Below, in pieces: positions 8,859 through 18,445 of a stretch of DNA of 64,000 nucleotides. The DNA is from Chitinophagales bacterium (GTDB lineage Bacteria; Bacteroidota; Bacteroidia; Chitinophagales; UBA2359). The DNA lies in the NCBI GenBank assembly GCA_020628375.1, contig JAHDFD010000015.1, positions 21,754 to 85,753 on the forward strand, in the 5' to 3' direction. The position numbers and the translations under genes were made by a program. Numbering within the stretch: the first letter of the stretch is position 1; every line of letters starts with the position of its first letter. The notes beneath the pieces were generated by a model that was not told the DNA's origin, ran no database searches, and worked only from the letters and a program-made list of their open reading frames with translations.

Positions 8859-10709
8859 TTATTTTTTCTTTACTAAAACCATTTCTTCTCTTTCATTTTT
8901 TTCTAAATCCTGGAAGAATTGATAAGCTTCCTGATATTGTTCTTTAGGAAATGTACCTTTTTTGTAAGATATATCTCTTTTAATATGAATCTTGTTTTCT
9001 TTATGTGTAACAATACATTCATATTTTCCGAATTCACTTTCTTTCTCTATAGATTCAGGCAAATATTCCAACTCATAGCCTTCTGGAAGTTTAATGGTGT
9101 TTTCAAAGCTTATGGTTTCATTATAAGGAATGGAAAAAGGTAGTTTTCTTTCTTCCGATTTTTCAAAAATATTGCTTTCCTGAAATTGATAATCAACAAA
9201 TAAAGGTATGAATATTCTATTGCCGGAATATTGCGGGAAAGACTCTGTGGTATATTGGTAAGATAGTGTAGAGCTAGGGACCGTTTTAGAGTATTGATAT
9301 TCGATACTATCTAATGCTGAAATTTGTAATTCAGTAAATTCATATATTGATTCTTCAAGTTCGGTATTATTCATAGCTGCAAAAGAGCTTCTTGCAGATT
9401 CATCATAAATACCAAAAGAGTTTTCTTCAACTTTAAATTTGCTTGCTGCTTTTTCAGACAAATCTGAAATGAGTTTTACTTTATTGCTGTGTATGATTTT
9501 TTCAAGGTCGGGAGAGTAAATAATTTTACTCGTATCCTTTGCGAGCATGATCGCAATTTTATTAGACATAGTACTTCCTATATAACCACTCGGAGCATAT
9601 TCCTGCGTAGGATCGAGCCATACATTCAGAGAAGGCACATATAAAATAGCATGATTGAAATAAGGTGCTACCAAGTCTTCAGAAACTAAATCAGCTTGCC
9701 TGCTGCTTTTAATTATCATCATGTGTGCAGGAATTTCTGCAACTTCGAGACAGGCTTTCAGGTAGCAAGACATGGCTTTACAATCACCATACTTTCTTTC
9801 TTCAACATATTTAGGAGAATAGGATTTCCAACCACCAATACCGAGTTGTACACTTACATAACGCAGGTCTTTTTGTATGAACTGATAAATAGTATTTACT
9901 TTTTCTTCTTCGGTTTTACAGTTTGCTATTAGCTCAAGAATTTGATTTTTCATTTCCGGTGAAAGCCCATCCTTGTGATCGTTCAGTTCGTAGTAGAAGT
10001 TACCAAGGCTAGTCCAGCTTGAGTTATCGACGGTGAATTTACCCAGCTTGAATTTATCGACGGAAAAAATAATATAAGGTAGAATATTATCATTATTGGG
10101 AAGGTCTTTTTCGTAAGCAATTATTTCGGGGTCTTCGATTGTGTAGCTGTAGATATTTCCTTTTTCCTCGATCTCTGTAAAGAAATGCTCATTTACAATT
10201 TTAGAATTTAGTGCTATATCGGTATTATTGATGATAGTAAAGCTTGCTTTTTCTATTTTATGATCGAATTTCAGCGGAGCAAAAACAGGTAGCCATTTAC
10301 AAGTTTGATGTTCTATTTCATAGCGGTATTTTACGGTGTAAGGGTAATGAGTATTAGTGAATTTCAGATACTTGATCCTGCTTTCTTCATATATAGAAAA
10401 AGAAGAGATCGCGCTGTGATCTGTAATATCTCCTTTTTTGAATTTTTTGACCAATTTACCATTTGAATCATACACTTCAGCAGATATTGATTTTACATCT
10501 TTCAGGTAACCATAGTGTATGAATAAGTTTTGTACATCAGAACCGGGTTTTAGTATGGTGTAATGATGTTCTACAATTTGTGTAACCTTATCTATTTTGT
10601 CGATACTAACCGTTTCGGTATAAGAGTGACTAATATAATCGGGAGTAATTTCTTCAGCATTTGTTGAAGCTGAAATAAGGGTTAGTATGAGTAGGAAAAA
10701 ATATTTCAC
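8859..10709 (-). CDS. DUF3857 / transglutaminase-like protein, catalytic triad intact
   Basis: The start is GTG at 10709, which gives a clean signal peptide (MKYFFLLILTLISASTNAEE); 616 residues. Residues about 25-200 are a DUF3857 beta domain (YTETVSIDKIDKVTQIVEHH, later KYRYEIEHQ). Residues about 260-380 are a transglutaminase core with the full triad: Cys310 in KYGDCKAMS, His353 in FNHAILYVP and Asp366 in WLDPT. The C-terminal 200 residues are a beta-rich domain usual for this family. Such proteins are periplasmic or outer-membrane-associated; their reaction is unknown but the fold suggests thiol peptidase or transamidase chemistry. The upstream paralogue ends 7 bases before its start, so the two are one operon with the third paralogue further up. 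It is the only one of the three predicted to be enzymatically active. Confidence 0.88.
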   Translation of the reverse strand: MKYFFLLILTLISASTNAEEITPDYISHSYTETVSIDKIDKVTQIVEHHYTILKPGSDVQNLFIHYGYLKDVKSISAEVYDSNGKLVKKFKKGDITDHSAISSFSIYEESRIKYLKFTNTHYPYTVKYRYEIEHQTCKWLPVFAPLKFDHKIEKASFTIINNTDIALNSKIVNEHFFTEIEEKGNIYSYTIEDPEIIAYEKDLPNNDNILPYIIFSVDKFKLGKFTVDNSSWTSLGNFYYELNDHKDGLSPEMKNQILELIANCKTEEEKVNTIYQFIQKDLRYVSVQLGIGGWKSYSPKYVEERKYGDCKAMSCYLKACLEVAEIPAHMMIIKSSRQADLVSEDLVAPYFNHAILYVPSLNVWLDPTQEYAPSGYIGSTMSNKIAIMLAKDTSKIIYSPDLEKIIHSNKVKLISDLSEKAASKFKVEENSFGIYDESARSSFAAMNNTELEESIYEFTELQISALDSIEYQYSKTVPSSTLSYQYTTESFPQYSGNRIFIPLFVDYQFQESNIFEKSEERKLPFSIPYNETISFENTIKLPEGYELEYLPESIEKESEFGKYECIVTHKENKIHIKRDISYKKGTFPKEQYQEAYQFFQDLEKNEREEMVLVKKK

Positions 10710-10716
10710 ATCTGGT

Positions 10717-12675
10717 TTATTTAGCTTTTTTTAATATCAACTGTTGTTTTTCATTTTGAACAATTGTTTCAAAGTATTCTTTTACATGCTCGTAGTTCTT
10801 GGCAGAGATTATTGGTTCTTTGATAGAAAATATTCTTTCAAGTCTTACTTTCTGACCATTTTGTTTTACTACATATCTATACTTCAGCAATTGTTTAGCG
10901 CCAAGATCAAATTTAAAACTTTCCGGTATAGATTCGATTTCCCAACCATCGGGAATAGTGAAGTTAGACACTATTGTTGTTGAATTAGGGAAGTGAAAAT
11001 CAATAGGATGGTTTCTTGATTTTGCCTTAAAAGGATTTTCATCAAAGAATTTATTTATCGCCAGATCAAAATAGATCATATCTGCTTTTTGCATCTGCTC
11101 ATTTTCGATTACAAACTTTACATTTTCATTCAATTTACTTTCCTGAATTCTCGAATCATCTATCTCGTGGTCTGTAAGTTCAATTTCTTCACCATACTCA
11201 AATTTGTATTTATCTTTTCCTTCCTGCTTAGCTATGTTTTTGAATTGACCAATAGCAAAGTATCCCTGAGACATATCTTTCAGATTTATTTCAAAACTGC
11301 CATTTTCATTCAATACTATATCTTCTTGTTTATATCGACTCGATTGTTCCATGAGCATTTTTAACCATCCTTGTTCTTCTTTGGTAAAAAACCAACCCAT
11401 TTTATTAAGTGCACTTTTGTTGATTAGATTCGGCATATTGTATGGGCTGCTGGCATCCAGAAAAAATATCTCATCACCAATTTTAACGCCTGCAACTATG
11501 TAGTTGAACTGATCTAAAAGTGGGTATTCCTGAATACATTTCCCATTGGAACGGGTACTCGTAAGAATCGGAAAAGCTTGTAAGCCTATATGTTTTAAAA
11601 TACTTATCAGACCATAATTGATGTCTGCCAAATTACCGGATTTGTCTTCAAGAACTTTGTGAATACCTTTGCTTGCAGAGAACCCGATGTATTCGTCCCA
11701 GACTACGCTTGTTTTGAGTAAATTGAAAGCATTAAGCATTTTTTCTTTATCAGTATCACCCTGATCGAACTCAGGATGGTTTTTCAAAAGCTTTTTTGCG
11801 GGTCCGGGGTGCATCATTTTGCCAATCATTTCGTGATTTAACAACTCCTTTTGAAGGTTTTCCCAAGAGGTAAAATTCTTAACAACATTACCAGCATCAT
11901 AAGTTATTGTTCTTAATTGAAATACGATCCTTGAGATATAGTCATCTTTTGTTGCGATGTAACGGTCTGTCTCAAAAGCAGGTAAGTTTTTATGTGTGAA
12001 GGTGTAAATGTCTTCTCTGTCATTGTAATAATCGGCGTATTTTTTGGCATGTGCTGTTGCTGTTCTTTCTTTTACCTCGAAATCCTTATTTCCATAAGTT
12101 AAATATACGTACTCAAAGAATACCGGTTTTTTGAATTTCAATTGACTAAACTGCGTTGGAATATCACTTTGAAAATACCAGTTATTCAGATCGCTCAGAT
12201 TTTCTGATAGCATTTGATATTTGAACTCGATGATATGCCCTTTTTGTACATTGGGAATAGCAAATGTTGCTTTTGACCAATATTTATTCGATTTGATTAT
12301 AAATATGTCTTTCTTCTTTAATTTAGTAATTGTTCCATCTGGTGCAATAGATTGAGCTTCGATACTTTCTATTTCGCTTTTTTCTTTGTATGAATAGAAA
12401 GGTATTTCAATACTCGCCTGATCCAGACCTTTTTCATCATAGATCTTGATGCGTTTATGTCTGTATTTTCTGATTCGCCATTTTTCTCGTATGATGTCGA
12501 AATCAACTTTTCCTATATCGAACAAAACCATTGCTGAAGCATCCTCATCGATCGGACAAACGGTATGTTCAAAATCTTCTTTATTGATTTTCCCCCACTT
12601 TATCTCTTTATCTTGAGCATTGGTCTGGTTGAATGCTAGAAGTAATACAAATAAGATTACAAAATATTGCTTCAT
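10717..12675 (-). CDS. DUF3857 / transglutaminase-like protein, predicted inactive
   Basis: The 652-residue protein has a signal peptide (MKQYFVILFVLLLAFNQTNAQ) and the same layout as its neighbours: DUF3857 domain (about 45-235), transglutaminase-like core (about 310-410) and a C-terminal beta domain. In the core, where the active paralogue has GDC, this one reads GNL (Leu349), and where it has FNH this one reads FNY (Tyr392); only the Asp (D407, FLDAS) remains. The enzyme should therefore be dead and may act as a binding or scaffold partner. It lies between two paralogues, 31 bases after the first and 7 bases before the third, in a single minus-strand operon. Homology is evident; the loss of function is inferred from the missing residues. 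Confidence 0.86.
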   Translation of the reverse strand: MKQYFVILFVLLLAFNQTNAQDKEIKWGKINKEDFEHTVCPIDEDASAMVLFDIGKVDFDIIREKWRIRKYRHKRIKIYDEKGLDQASIEIPFYSYKEKSEIESIEAQSIAPDGTITKLKKKDIFIIKSNKYWSKATFAIPNVQKGHIIEFKYQMLSENLSDLNNWYFQSDIPTQFSQLKFKKPVFFEYVYLTYGNKDFEVKERTATAHAKKYADYYNDREDIYTFTHKNLPAFETDRYIATKDDYISRIVFQLRTITYDAGNVVKNFTSWENLQKELLNHEMIGKMMHPGPAKKLLKNHPEFDQGDTDKEKMLNAFNLLKTSVVWDEYIGFSASKGIHKVLEDKSGNLADINYGLISILKHIGLQAFPILTSTRSNGKCIQEYPLLDQFNYIVAGVKIGDEIFFLDASSPYNMPNLINKSALNKMGWFFTKEEQGWLKMLMEQSSRYKQEDIVLNENGSFEINLKDMSQGYFAIGQFKNIAKQEGKDKYKFEYGEEIELTDHEIDDSRIQESKLNENVKFVIENEQMQKADMIYFDLAINKFFDENPFKAKSRNHPIDFHFPNSTTIVSNFTIPDGWEIESIPESFKFDLGAKQLLKYRYVVKQNGQKVRLERIFSIKEPIISAKNYEHVKEYFETIVQNEKQQLILKKAK

Positions 12676-12706
12676 AATACTGATTTACAAGGTGATTATA
12701 CTTTGG

Positions 12707-14704
12707 TTAATCATTCTTTTTCAATACAATTTGTTCTTGTTCTTTCTGAACGATCTGTTCTAAGAACGTTTTAAGGTCAGCATAATAATCTTGATGGATC
12801 TGGGTGATATTTACACTAAAATCTCTGATTAATTGCAACGTTCCATCAACTTCGTTAGCTGTGTAGGAATATTTTATTTGTTGATCGCCAAACTGTGTTT
12901 TCAAACCTTCAGGTATTGATTCTATACTATATCCTTCAGGTAGCTTTATGTTGGTAATGAATTTTCTTTTTGTAGGAAAATGTAGGTCGATAGGGTAATC
13001 TCTGCTTTCTTGTTTTAGTGGGTTTTCATCGAAAATTGAAGACAAAACAGGATTGAGATATAAGATGTCTTTTCTTAGTTTTCCATATTCATCTGTTTGA
13101 ATATTCATAGATTCTTCTAATTTACCAGAACTAATTTTACTATCATCTATATTGTGGTTGCTGATGCTTACTTTATTGTCGAACCAGTTTTCATAATAAT
13201 CCTCAATTTTACCGGCAGTAGCAGCTTTGCTTTTATCAATGGCAAAATATCCTTTAGAACGAATTTTGGTTGTGCCTGATATCGTTCCATTTCCATCTAA
13301 TTCAAGAATTTCCTGAAAAGTTGCAGTCGTTTTTGCAGAATTTATATCCATCCAACCCTGTTGATCTTTTGTAAAATACCAACCTTTTTTATTTAGGGCT
13401 GATTTGTTGATAAAGTTAGGAGAAAGATAGGGATCACCAGCATCCAGAATTATTAATTTATCGTCTATAATTGCACCAGCAATAACATAATTAAACTGAT
13501 CTATAATTGGATATACTTCGATACAAAAACCGCGACTTCTAGTACTGGTAAAAATAGGAAATGCAAGAATCTCAGCATTTTTAAGTGCGCTTATAAGTGC
13601 GAAATTTATTTCTGCAATATTAGCTGACTTTTCTTTTAAGATTTTATCGGCACCTTTATCAGCTCTGAAACTTATGACATTATTCCAGCTTACCGATGTT
13701 TTTAGATAGGAATAAATTTTTTCAAGCTTTTCATATTGACTATCACTCTCATTAATTCCAGATGCTAAAAATAAATTCTTGCCATTTCCCTCTTTTAGTT
13801 TTCCACCGATACCTGGATTATTTAACATTTTTCTTTGTAAATCATCCCAACTACCAAATATATAATCTTTCACCCCATATTCATTTTCGATAGCTTGTAA
13901 TTGAAAACGAATTCTTGCCATGTGATTAATTCTGCTTGCAATAAATGCTTCATCTGAAAATGCAGGTACTTTTTCAGCTATATAACTGTCTATTTCTGTT
14001 TCATACTCATAGGTATCTGTACCAGACGGTATTCTACCACCGTAAACATTCTTTCCTTCCTGAAAAACATTTACCCTTTCATGTCCAAACTCGTTTTTTA
14101 TGGTGAATAATTTATCGCCTTGAGTTAATGCTACATAATCATAATAATCGGGGTTAGTTTTAATTAATTTTGAATAGCGATTTGGAATATCACCCTGAAA
14201 ATACCAATCAATCAAATCTAAGATAATTTCATTGGTCAGTTCATATTTGAATTCAAGAATAGAGCCGGGAGTTAGGTTAGGCGCTGCAAACTTCACCTGA
14301 GAGTAAAACCTATTTACCTTTTCAGTAAATATTTCTTTTTTAGGAAGTTTTGTTTTTGTACCATCGGGAGCAATTACCTGCACATCAATATTTACTATTT
14401 CAGCAATTTTATCATGAGAATAGAAAGGAATGGTAATGTCCCCATATTCAAACCCTTGTTCATTGAAGAATTTAATCCGTTTATGTCTTTTAAGTACGCT
14501 TCTGAAATCTCCTTCATAGTATTCGAGATAAACTTGTCCTATATCATGAAGAATCATGGCATCTGCTTCAGAATCGAAAGAACAGGACTTCATTTCGAGA
14601 TCTTCCTTGCTTACTTTACCCCAAGCGGTTTTAAAATCTTGTCCAATTAGAAAAGTGGTCATAAAAAATGACAGTAAAATGGTAGTTATGAGGTGCTTAC
14701 ACAT
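12707..14704 (-). CDS. DUF3857 / transglutaminase-like protein, predicted inactive, first gene of operon
   Basis: I take the ATG at 14704 rather than one at 14803 because it opens a signal peptide (MCKHLITTILLSFFMTTFLIGQ), giving 665 residues. Sequence runs closely parallel to the next gene: AWGKVSKEDLEMKSC against KWGKINKEDFEHTVC, IRFQLQAIENEYG against IVFQLRTITYDAG, and FPIFTSTRSRGFCI against FPILTSTRSNGKCI. In the transglutaminase-like core the catalytic Cys position is Ile363 (KSANIAEIN) and the His position is Tyr406 (QFNYV); Asp421 remains. It is thus a second pseudoenzyme, probably produced by tandem duplication. It heads the three-gene operon; the 177-base gap to the divergent peptidase gene should hold both promoters, but I found no convincing -7 element there. 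Confidence 0.85.
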   Translation of the reverse strand: MCKHLITTILLSFFMTTFLIGQDFKTAWGKVSKEDLEMKSCSFDSEADAMILHDIGQVYLEYYEGDFRSVLKRHKRIKFFNEQGFEYGDITIPFYSHDKIAEIVNIDVQVIAPDGTKTKLPKKEIFTEKVNRFYSQVKFAAPNLTPGSILEFKYELTNEIILDLIDWYFQGDIPNRYSKLIKTNPDYYDYVALTQGDKLFTIKNEFGHERVNVFQEGKNVYGGRIPSGTDTYEYETEIDSYIAEKVPAFSDEAFIASRINHMARIRFQLQAIENEYGVKDYIFGSWDDLQRKMLNNPGIGGKLKEGNGKNLFLASGINESDSQYEKLEKIYSYLKTSVSWNNVISFRADKGADKILKEKSANIAEINFALISALKNAEILAFPIFTSTRSRGFCIEVYPIIDQFNYVIAGAIIDDKLIILDAGDPYLSPNFINKSALNKKGWYFTKDQQGWMDINSAKTTATFQEILELDGNGTISGTTKIRSKGYFAIDKSKAATAGKIEDYYENWFDNKVSISNHNIDDSKISSGKLEESMNIQTDEYGKLRKDILYLNPVLSSIFDENPLKQESRDYPIDLHFPTKRKFITNIKLPEGYSIESIPEGLKTQFGDQQIKYSYTANEVDGTLQLIRDFSVNITQIHQDYYADLKTFLEQIVQKEQEQIVLKKND

Positions 14705-14881
14705 AATAAAAGTAATGTTTTGGTGTACATATTGAGGTGTAAAATTAATTGTTTTCAATAAAAAATTATAATGTGTTATTGAAGCAGTAAAATTAGAATT
14801 CAATTCCTTTTCTCAATAAACAATCCAATCAACCATCCTTTCGTTGTAATTTCGCAATTCAAAACCTCAAATTACGAACTA

Positions 14882-17800
14882 ATGAGAAACATACTTTTCT
14901 TACTTTGTTGTTTTCATACACTCAATCTATTTAGTCAGAATATTCCGAAACCCTATTTTCAGCAGGAAGTTAATTACGATATACAAGTAACACTTAACGA
15001 TGTAGAACACAGACTGGAAGGTGTAATTGAGATCGAGTATGTGAACAATGCTAAAGAATCGCTTGATTTTATTTATATGCACTTATGGCCGAATGCTTAT
15101 AAGCATACAGAAACAGCTTTTGCCAAACAACAAGTTGAGAATGGTTATACTGATTTCTTTTATTCTAATCCTTCAGAACGAGGGTTTATAGAAGGACTAG
15201 CTTTTACAGTGAATGACGAAGAAGTTAATTATAAATCTGAAGTGGCTGACTATGGAAAGTTAATACTTAATGAGCCATTAGAAAGTGGAGAAATGATTAT
15301 TATTAAAACACCTTTTGAAGTTAAAATACCTGACAGTTTTTCTCGTTTAGGGCATGTTGGTCAAAGCTATCAGATAACACAATGGTACCCAAAACCTGCA
15401 GTATATGATAATGAAGGATGGCATCCAATGAGTTACCTCGATCAGGGTGAGTTTTATTCTGAATTTGGTTGTTTCGATGTTAAGATAACACTTCCCAAAA
15501 ACTATATAGTTGGTGCTACCGGTGATCTTCAAAATGAAGAAGAAATCGCTTTCCTGAATAAAAAAGCTGAAGAAACGAAAGCTATTACTAACTTTGAGCA
15601 CGATGATAAACCTGAATTTCCTGAATCAAGTTCTGCTTTTAAAACTTTAGAATATAAACAATGTAATATCCACGATTTTGCCTGGTTTGCCGATAAACGT
15701 TTTCATGTGTTAAAGGGAGAGGCGACTATGCCCGAATCGGGAAGAAAGGTAGATTTGTGGACGATGTTTACCGATACGGAAAGTGATCTGTGGCAGAATA
15801 GTATAGAATACCTGCACGATGGAGTTGTGTTTTATTCTGAAAAAGTTGGAGAATACCCATTCAATCAATGTACTGCTGTTCAAAGTGCATTAAGTGCCGG
15901 TGCAGGCATGGAATATCCACAAGTTACTGTAATTGGTAAATCTTATGACGCCGATGGTTTAGAAGACGTAATTGTGCACGAAGTAGGGCATAACTGGTTT
16001 TATGGTCAACTCGGATTCAATGAAAGGAAATATCCTTATTTGGATGAAGGTATTAATACCTATTACGATCAGCGTTATAAACGCGAAAAATATCCAGATA
16101 AAAAGTTTGAAATCCCTTCACCCTTTAAAACGCTTGTAAATCCTAAAGAGCTTCCTGCGAGAGATGTCTGGGAATTGGCGTATCAGATTATGGCAAGACA
16201 AGGTAAAGATCAGGCGGTTGGTTTACCTTCAGAAGAATTTACAGAAATAAATTATGGGGCAATGGTGTATTCCAAAACTGGTCTTATGTTCGATTATTTA
16301 GCAGCTTATCTCGGACAAGACAAGTTTGATACATACATGAAGAAAATATATCAATACTGGGAATTCAAACATCCTCAACCAAAAGATATTGAGAACATGT
16401 TCAATCAGCTTTCATTAAAAAACTTAGATTGGTTTTTCGATGATCTGGTACAAACCAATAAAAAAGTAGATTATCAATTATACAAGGTCAATAAAAATGC
16501 TGAAACAATAGGAGAAGATGTATTTCATAAAGTTAAAGTATTAAACCATCCGAATAATGTTCCCGGACCATTTACCTTAACTGCTATTAAAGATGGTGAA
16601 GCACAACATACGATCTGGTACGATGGATTTACAGGAAACGAAGAAGTGTTATTTCCTGCAATGGAATATGATAAAATGGTTTTAGATTATTACCATAGAA
16701 TTCCAGAATACAACAGAAAAAATAATACGCTTAAATCGAAAGGTTTATTGAAAAGCGTTGAAGCACCTAAGTTCCGATTAATAGGGAATATGGAAGATCC
16801 TTACAGAACACAGATATTTCTTTCACCTGCTATTGCTTATAATGTTTACGATGGATTTCAATTAGGCTTATCTACTTATAATAACATCATCCCTTCAGGC
16901 AAGTTTGAGTATGCTTTAGCTGCTATGTATGGTTTTAAATCAAAATTGTTGACGGGTGTTGGGGAAATTGCTTATAATTTACGTCCGAGTCAGGGATTGT
17001 TTTCAAATATTAAACCTGCCTTGAAGTTCTCAACTTTTGGCGATGGGAATTATAGAACACGAGTAAGAAGTGTTTTTAATGATGATACGAGTGAAATCGT
17101 AGATTATGAAAATGGTGATATGCGTTATTTCCGTTTAGCACCAGAAGTGAAATTTGAATTACGTAACAGTAGTCTTCGTTCAAAAGTAAAACAAAGTATA
17201 ACCGTTCGACATATTTCTTTATTTAAGAATGAAAATGCAACAACTAATATTGATAATCTAAGTGGAGTTCCAGTAGAAGCTGTTGAAAATACCATCATTA
17301 ATTCATATAATACTTACGATACTCCAAGAGCTAATTATTTTAATCAGATAATTTATGACTTTAGTAATAGAAGAGCTGTTTTGCCTTTTGGTTTTGGTGC
17401 TATGGTTGAACAGAATTCAGACTTTTTAAAAGCGAGTTTACAGGCTAACATTAAAATTAATTATCCGAAGAATAAAAAGGGAGTTAGTTTCAGAGTGTTC
17501 GCTGGTGCATTTTTATGGGAAAATGATATTTTCAAAGATCTGGCGGTATATTCAGAAAATGATTTCTATCAGTTTGGTTTGAATAATGTTGGAAGAGTTG
17601 ATTATACTTATAGCGACCTTTGGGTTGGAAGACATGAGCTTGATGGATTTTGGAGTCAGCAGGTTAATCCCACTGGTTTTAATGCAGGATTCAGAACAGT
17701 AAATGCTTTTAACAATGGCATTGCAGCTGATAAATGGATCGCTTCTTTGAATATAGAACTTGAATCGCCACTTAAAATTCCTTTGTTGAATATGTTATCG

Positions 17801-18091
17801 GCTTATTGTAATATAGCTGCTAATAACAGATCAATAAAAGGTCAGTCAATCAAAAATTCGCAAATGAGTTTAGATGTAGAAACGGGTGCTTATGAATCCA
17901 AATTAATGTACGAATTGGGCTTGGGGATTAAAATTATTCCAGATGCTTTTGAAGTTTATTTCCCACTTACTAGTTCTAAAGATTTGAAAGATAACTCTGT
18001 TGTAGAACAAAAGTTTTCTAAGCAAATTACTTTTCTGTTGAACTTAAACCGCCTTAACTTAGTTCGTCAGTTGAGGAATATAGACCTTTAA
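14882..18091 (+). CDS. M1-family (gluzincin) metallopeptidase with long C-terminal beta-rich region
   Basis: The 1069-residue protein starts with a signal peptide (MRNILFLLCCFHTLNLFSQ). Residues about 25-230 form the M1 N-terminal saddle domain. The substrate-binding GAGMEYP (340-346) replaces the GAMEN motif, and the zinc site is H366-E-V-G-H370 with E389 in LDEGINTYY, so the catalytic zinc site is complete. After the M1 fold (to about 560), residues about 650-1069 are beta-rich with repeated aromatic-glycine strands (for example LSPAIAYNVYDGFQLGLSTY) that look like an outer-membrane barrel or surface domain; the ending LLNLNRLNLVRQLRNIDL is not a T9SS domain. It probably trims peptides at the cell surface. 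M1 assignment is firm, barrel assignment tentative. The first octamer of the repeat array overlaps its stop codon. Confidence 0.88.
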   Translation: MRNILFLLCCFHTLNLFSQNIPKPYFQQEVNYDIQVTLNDVEHRLEGVIEIEYVNNAKESLDFIYMHLWPNAYKHTETAFAKQQVENGYTDFFYSNPSERGFIEGLAFTVNDEEVNYKSEVADYGKLILNEPLESGEMIIIKTPFEVKIPDSFSRLGHVGQSYQITQWYPKPAVYDNEGWHPMSYLDQGEFYSEFGCFDVKITLPKNYIVGATGDLQNEEEIAFLNKKAEETKAITNFEHDDKPEFPESSSAFKTLEYKQCNIHDFAWFADKRFHVLKGEATMPESGRKVDLWTMFTDTESDLWQNSIEYLHDGVVFYSEKVGEYPFNQCTAVQSALSAGAGMEYPQVTVIGKSYDADGLEDVIVHEVGHNWFYGQLGFNERKYPYLDEGINTYYDQRYKREKYPDKKFEIPSPFKTLVNPKELPARDVWELAYQIMARQGKDQAVGLPSEEFTEINYGAMVYSKTGLMFDYLAAYLGQDKFDTYMKKIYQYWEFKHPQPKDIENMFNQLSLKNLDWFFDDLVQTNKKVDYQLYKVNKNAETIGEDVFHKVKVLNHPNNVPGPFTLTAIKDGEAQHTIWYDGFTGNEEVLFPAMEYDKMVLDYYHRIPEYNRKNNTLKSKGLLKSVEAPKFRLIGNMEDPYRTQIFLSPAIAYNVYDGFQLGLSTYNNIIPSGKFEYALAAMYGFKSKLLTGVGEIAYNLRPSQGLFSNIKPALKFSTFGDGNYRTRVRSVFNDDTSEIVDYENGDMRYFRLAPEVKFELRNSSLRSKVKQSITVRHISLFKNENATTNIDNLSGVPVEAVENTIINSYNTYDTPRANYFNQIIYDFSNRRAVLPFGFGAMVEQNSDFLKASLQANIKINYPKNKKGVSFRVFAGAFLWENDIFKDLAVYSENDFYQFGLNNVGRVDYTYSDLWVGRHELDGFWSQQVNPTGFNAGFRTVNAFNNGIAADKWIASLNIELESPLKIPLLNMLSAYCNIAANNRSIKGQSIKNSQMSLDVETGAYESKLMYELGLGIKIIPDAFEVYFPLTSSKDLKDNSVVEQKFSKQITFLLNLNRLNLVRQLRNIDL

Positions 18092-18185
18092 TAGTTTAAT
18101 AGTTTAATAGTTTAATAGTTTAATAGTTTATGAGTTTATGAGTTTATGAGTTTATGAGTTTTTGAGTTTTTGAGTTTTTGAGTTG
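18090..18185. repeat. Tandem octamer array, 12 units in three variant blocks
   Basis: Starting inside the TAA stop of the M1 peptidase gene, the sequence reads AATAGTTT five times, ATGAGTTT four times, then TTGAGTTT twice and TTGAGTTG once, all in the same 8-base register. Units are identical within a block and differ by two substitutions or fewer between blocks, so the array grew by slippage from mutated units. Confidence 0.95.
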
Positions 18186-18202
18186 GTCAACTTATAGGTA
18201 AT

Positions 18203-18256
18203 TGAGTGTAGTGGCAGCCACTGCTGTCGAAGTAGGTAACTGAGCGTAGTCGAAGT
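18203..18256. repeat. Short palindromic repeat (REP-like), two linked copies
   Basis: GTGGCAGCCACTGCTGTCGAA is followed by CTGAGCGTAGTCGAAG. Both pieces recur at 39340 and 48415 in this window, always between genes. The core GTGG-CAG-CCAC is self-complementary. Confidence 0.7.
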
Positions 18257-18271
18257 TGAGTTTGTTTTTAA

Positions 18272-18439
18272 ATGAAAGAAAAAGTAAATATATTCTATTA
18301 CCCTTTATCGAGGGTTGAAGAGTTTAAGCGTTTACGCTTGGAAGCTTTGCAACTAGAACCTAAGGCTTTTGGTAGTTCTTATAAAAGAGCATTAAGTTCA
18401 GATGAAACCTATTGGAAGAGTAGGGCAGTTGATGAATGA
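18272..18439 (+). pseudogene. N-terminal remnant of a GNAT acetyltransferase
   Basis: A 55-codon frame from ATG 18272 to TGA 18439 encodes MKEKVNIFYYPLSRVEEF, then RLEALQLEPKAFGSSY and later SDETYWKSR. This matches the first strand, helix and loop of GNAT N-acetyltransferases, where the R-L-x-A-L-x-x-x-P-x-A-F-G-S-S pattern is common. The acetyl-CoA binding motif that should follow is absent and the frame stops, 6 bases before the next gene. It is therefore a decayed gene fragment, probably left by a recombination that brought in the neighbouring secreted-protein gene. REP-like repeats lie directly upstream. Confidence 0.68.
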
Positions 18440-18445
18440 TGGTTG

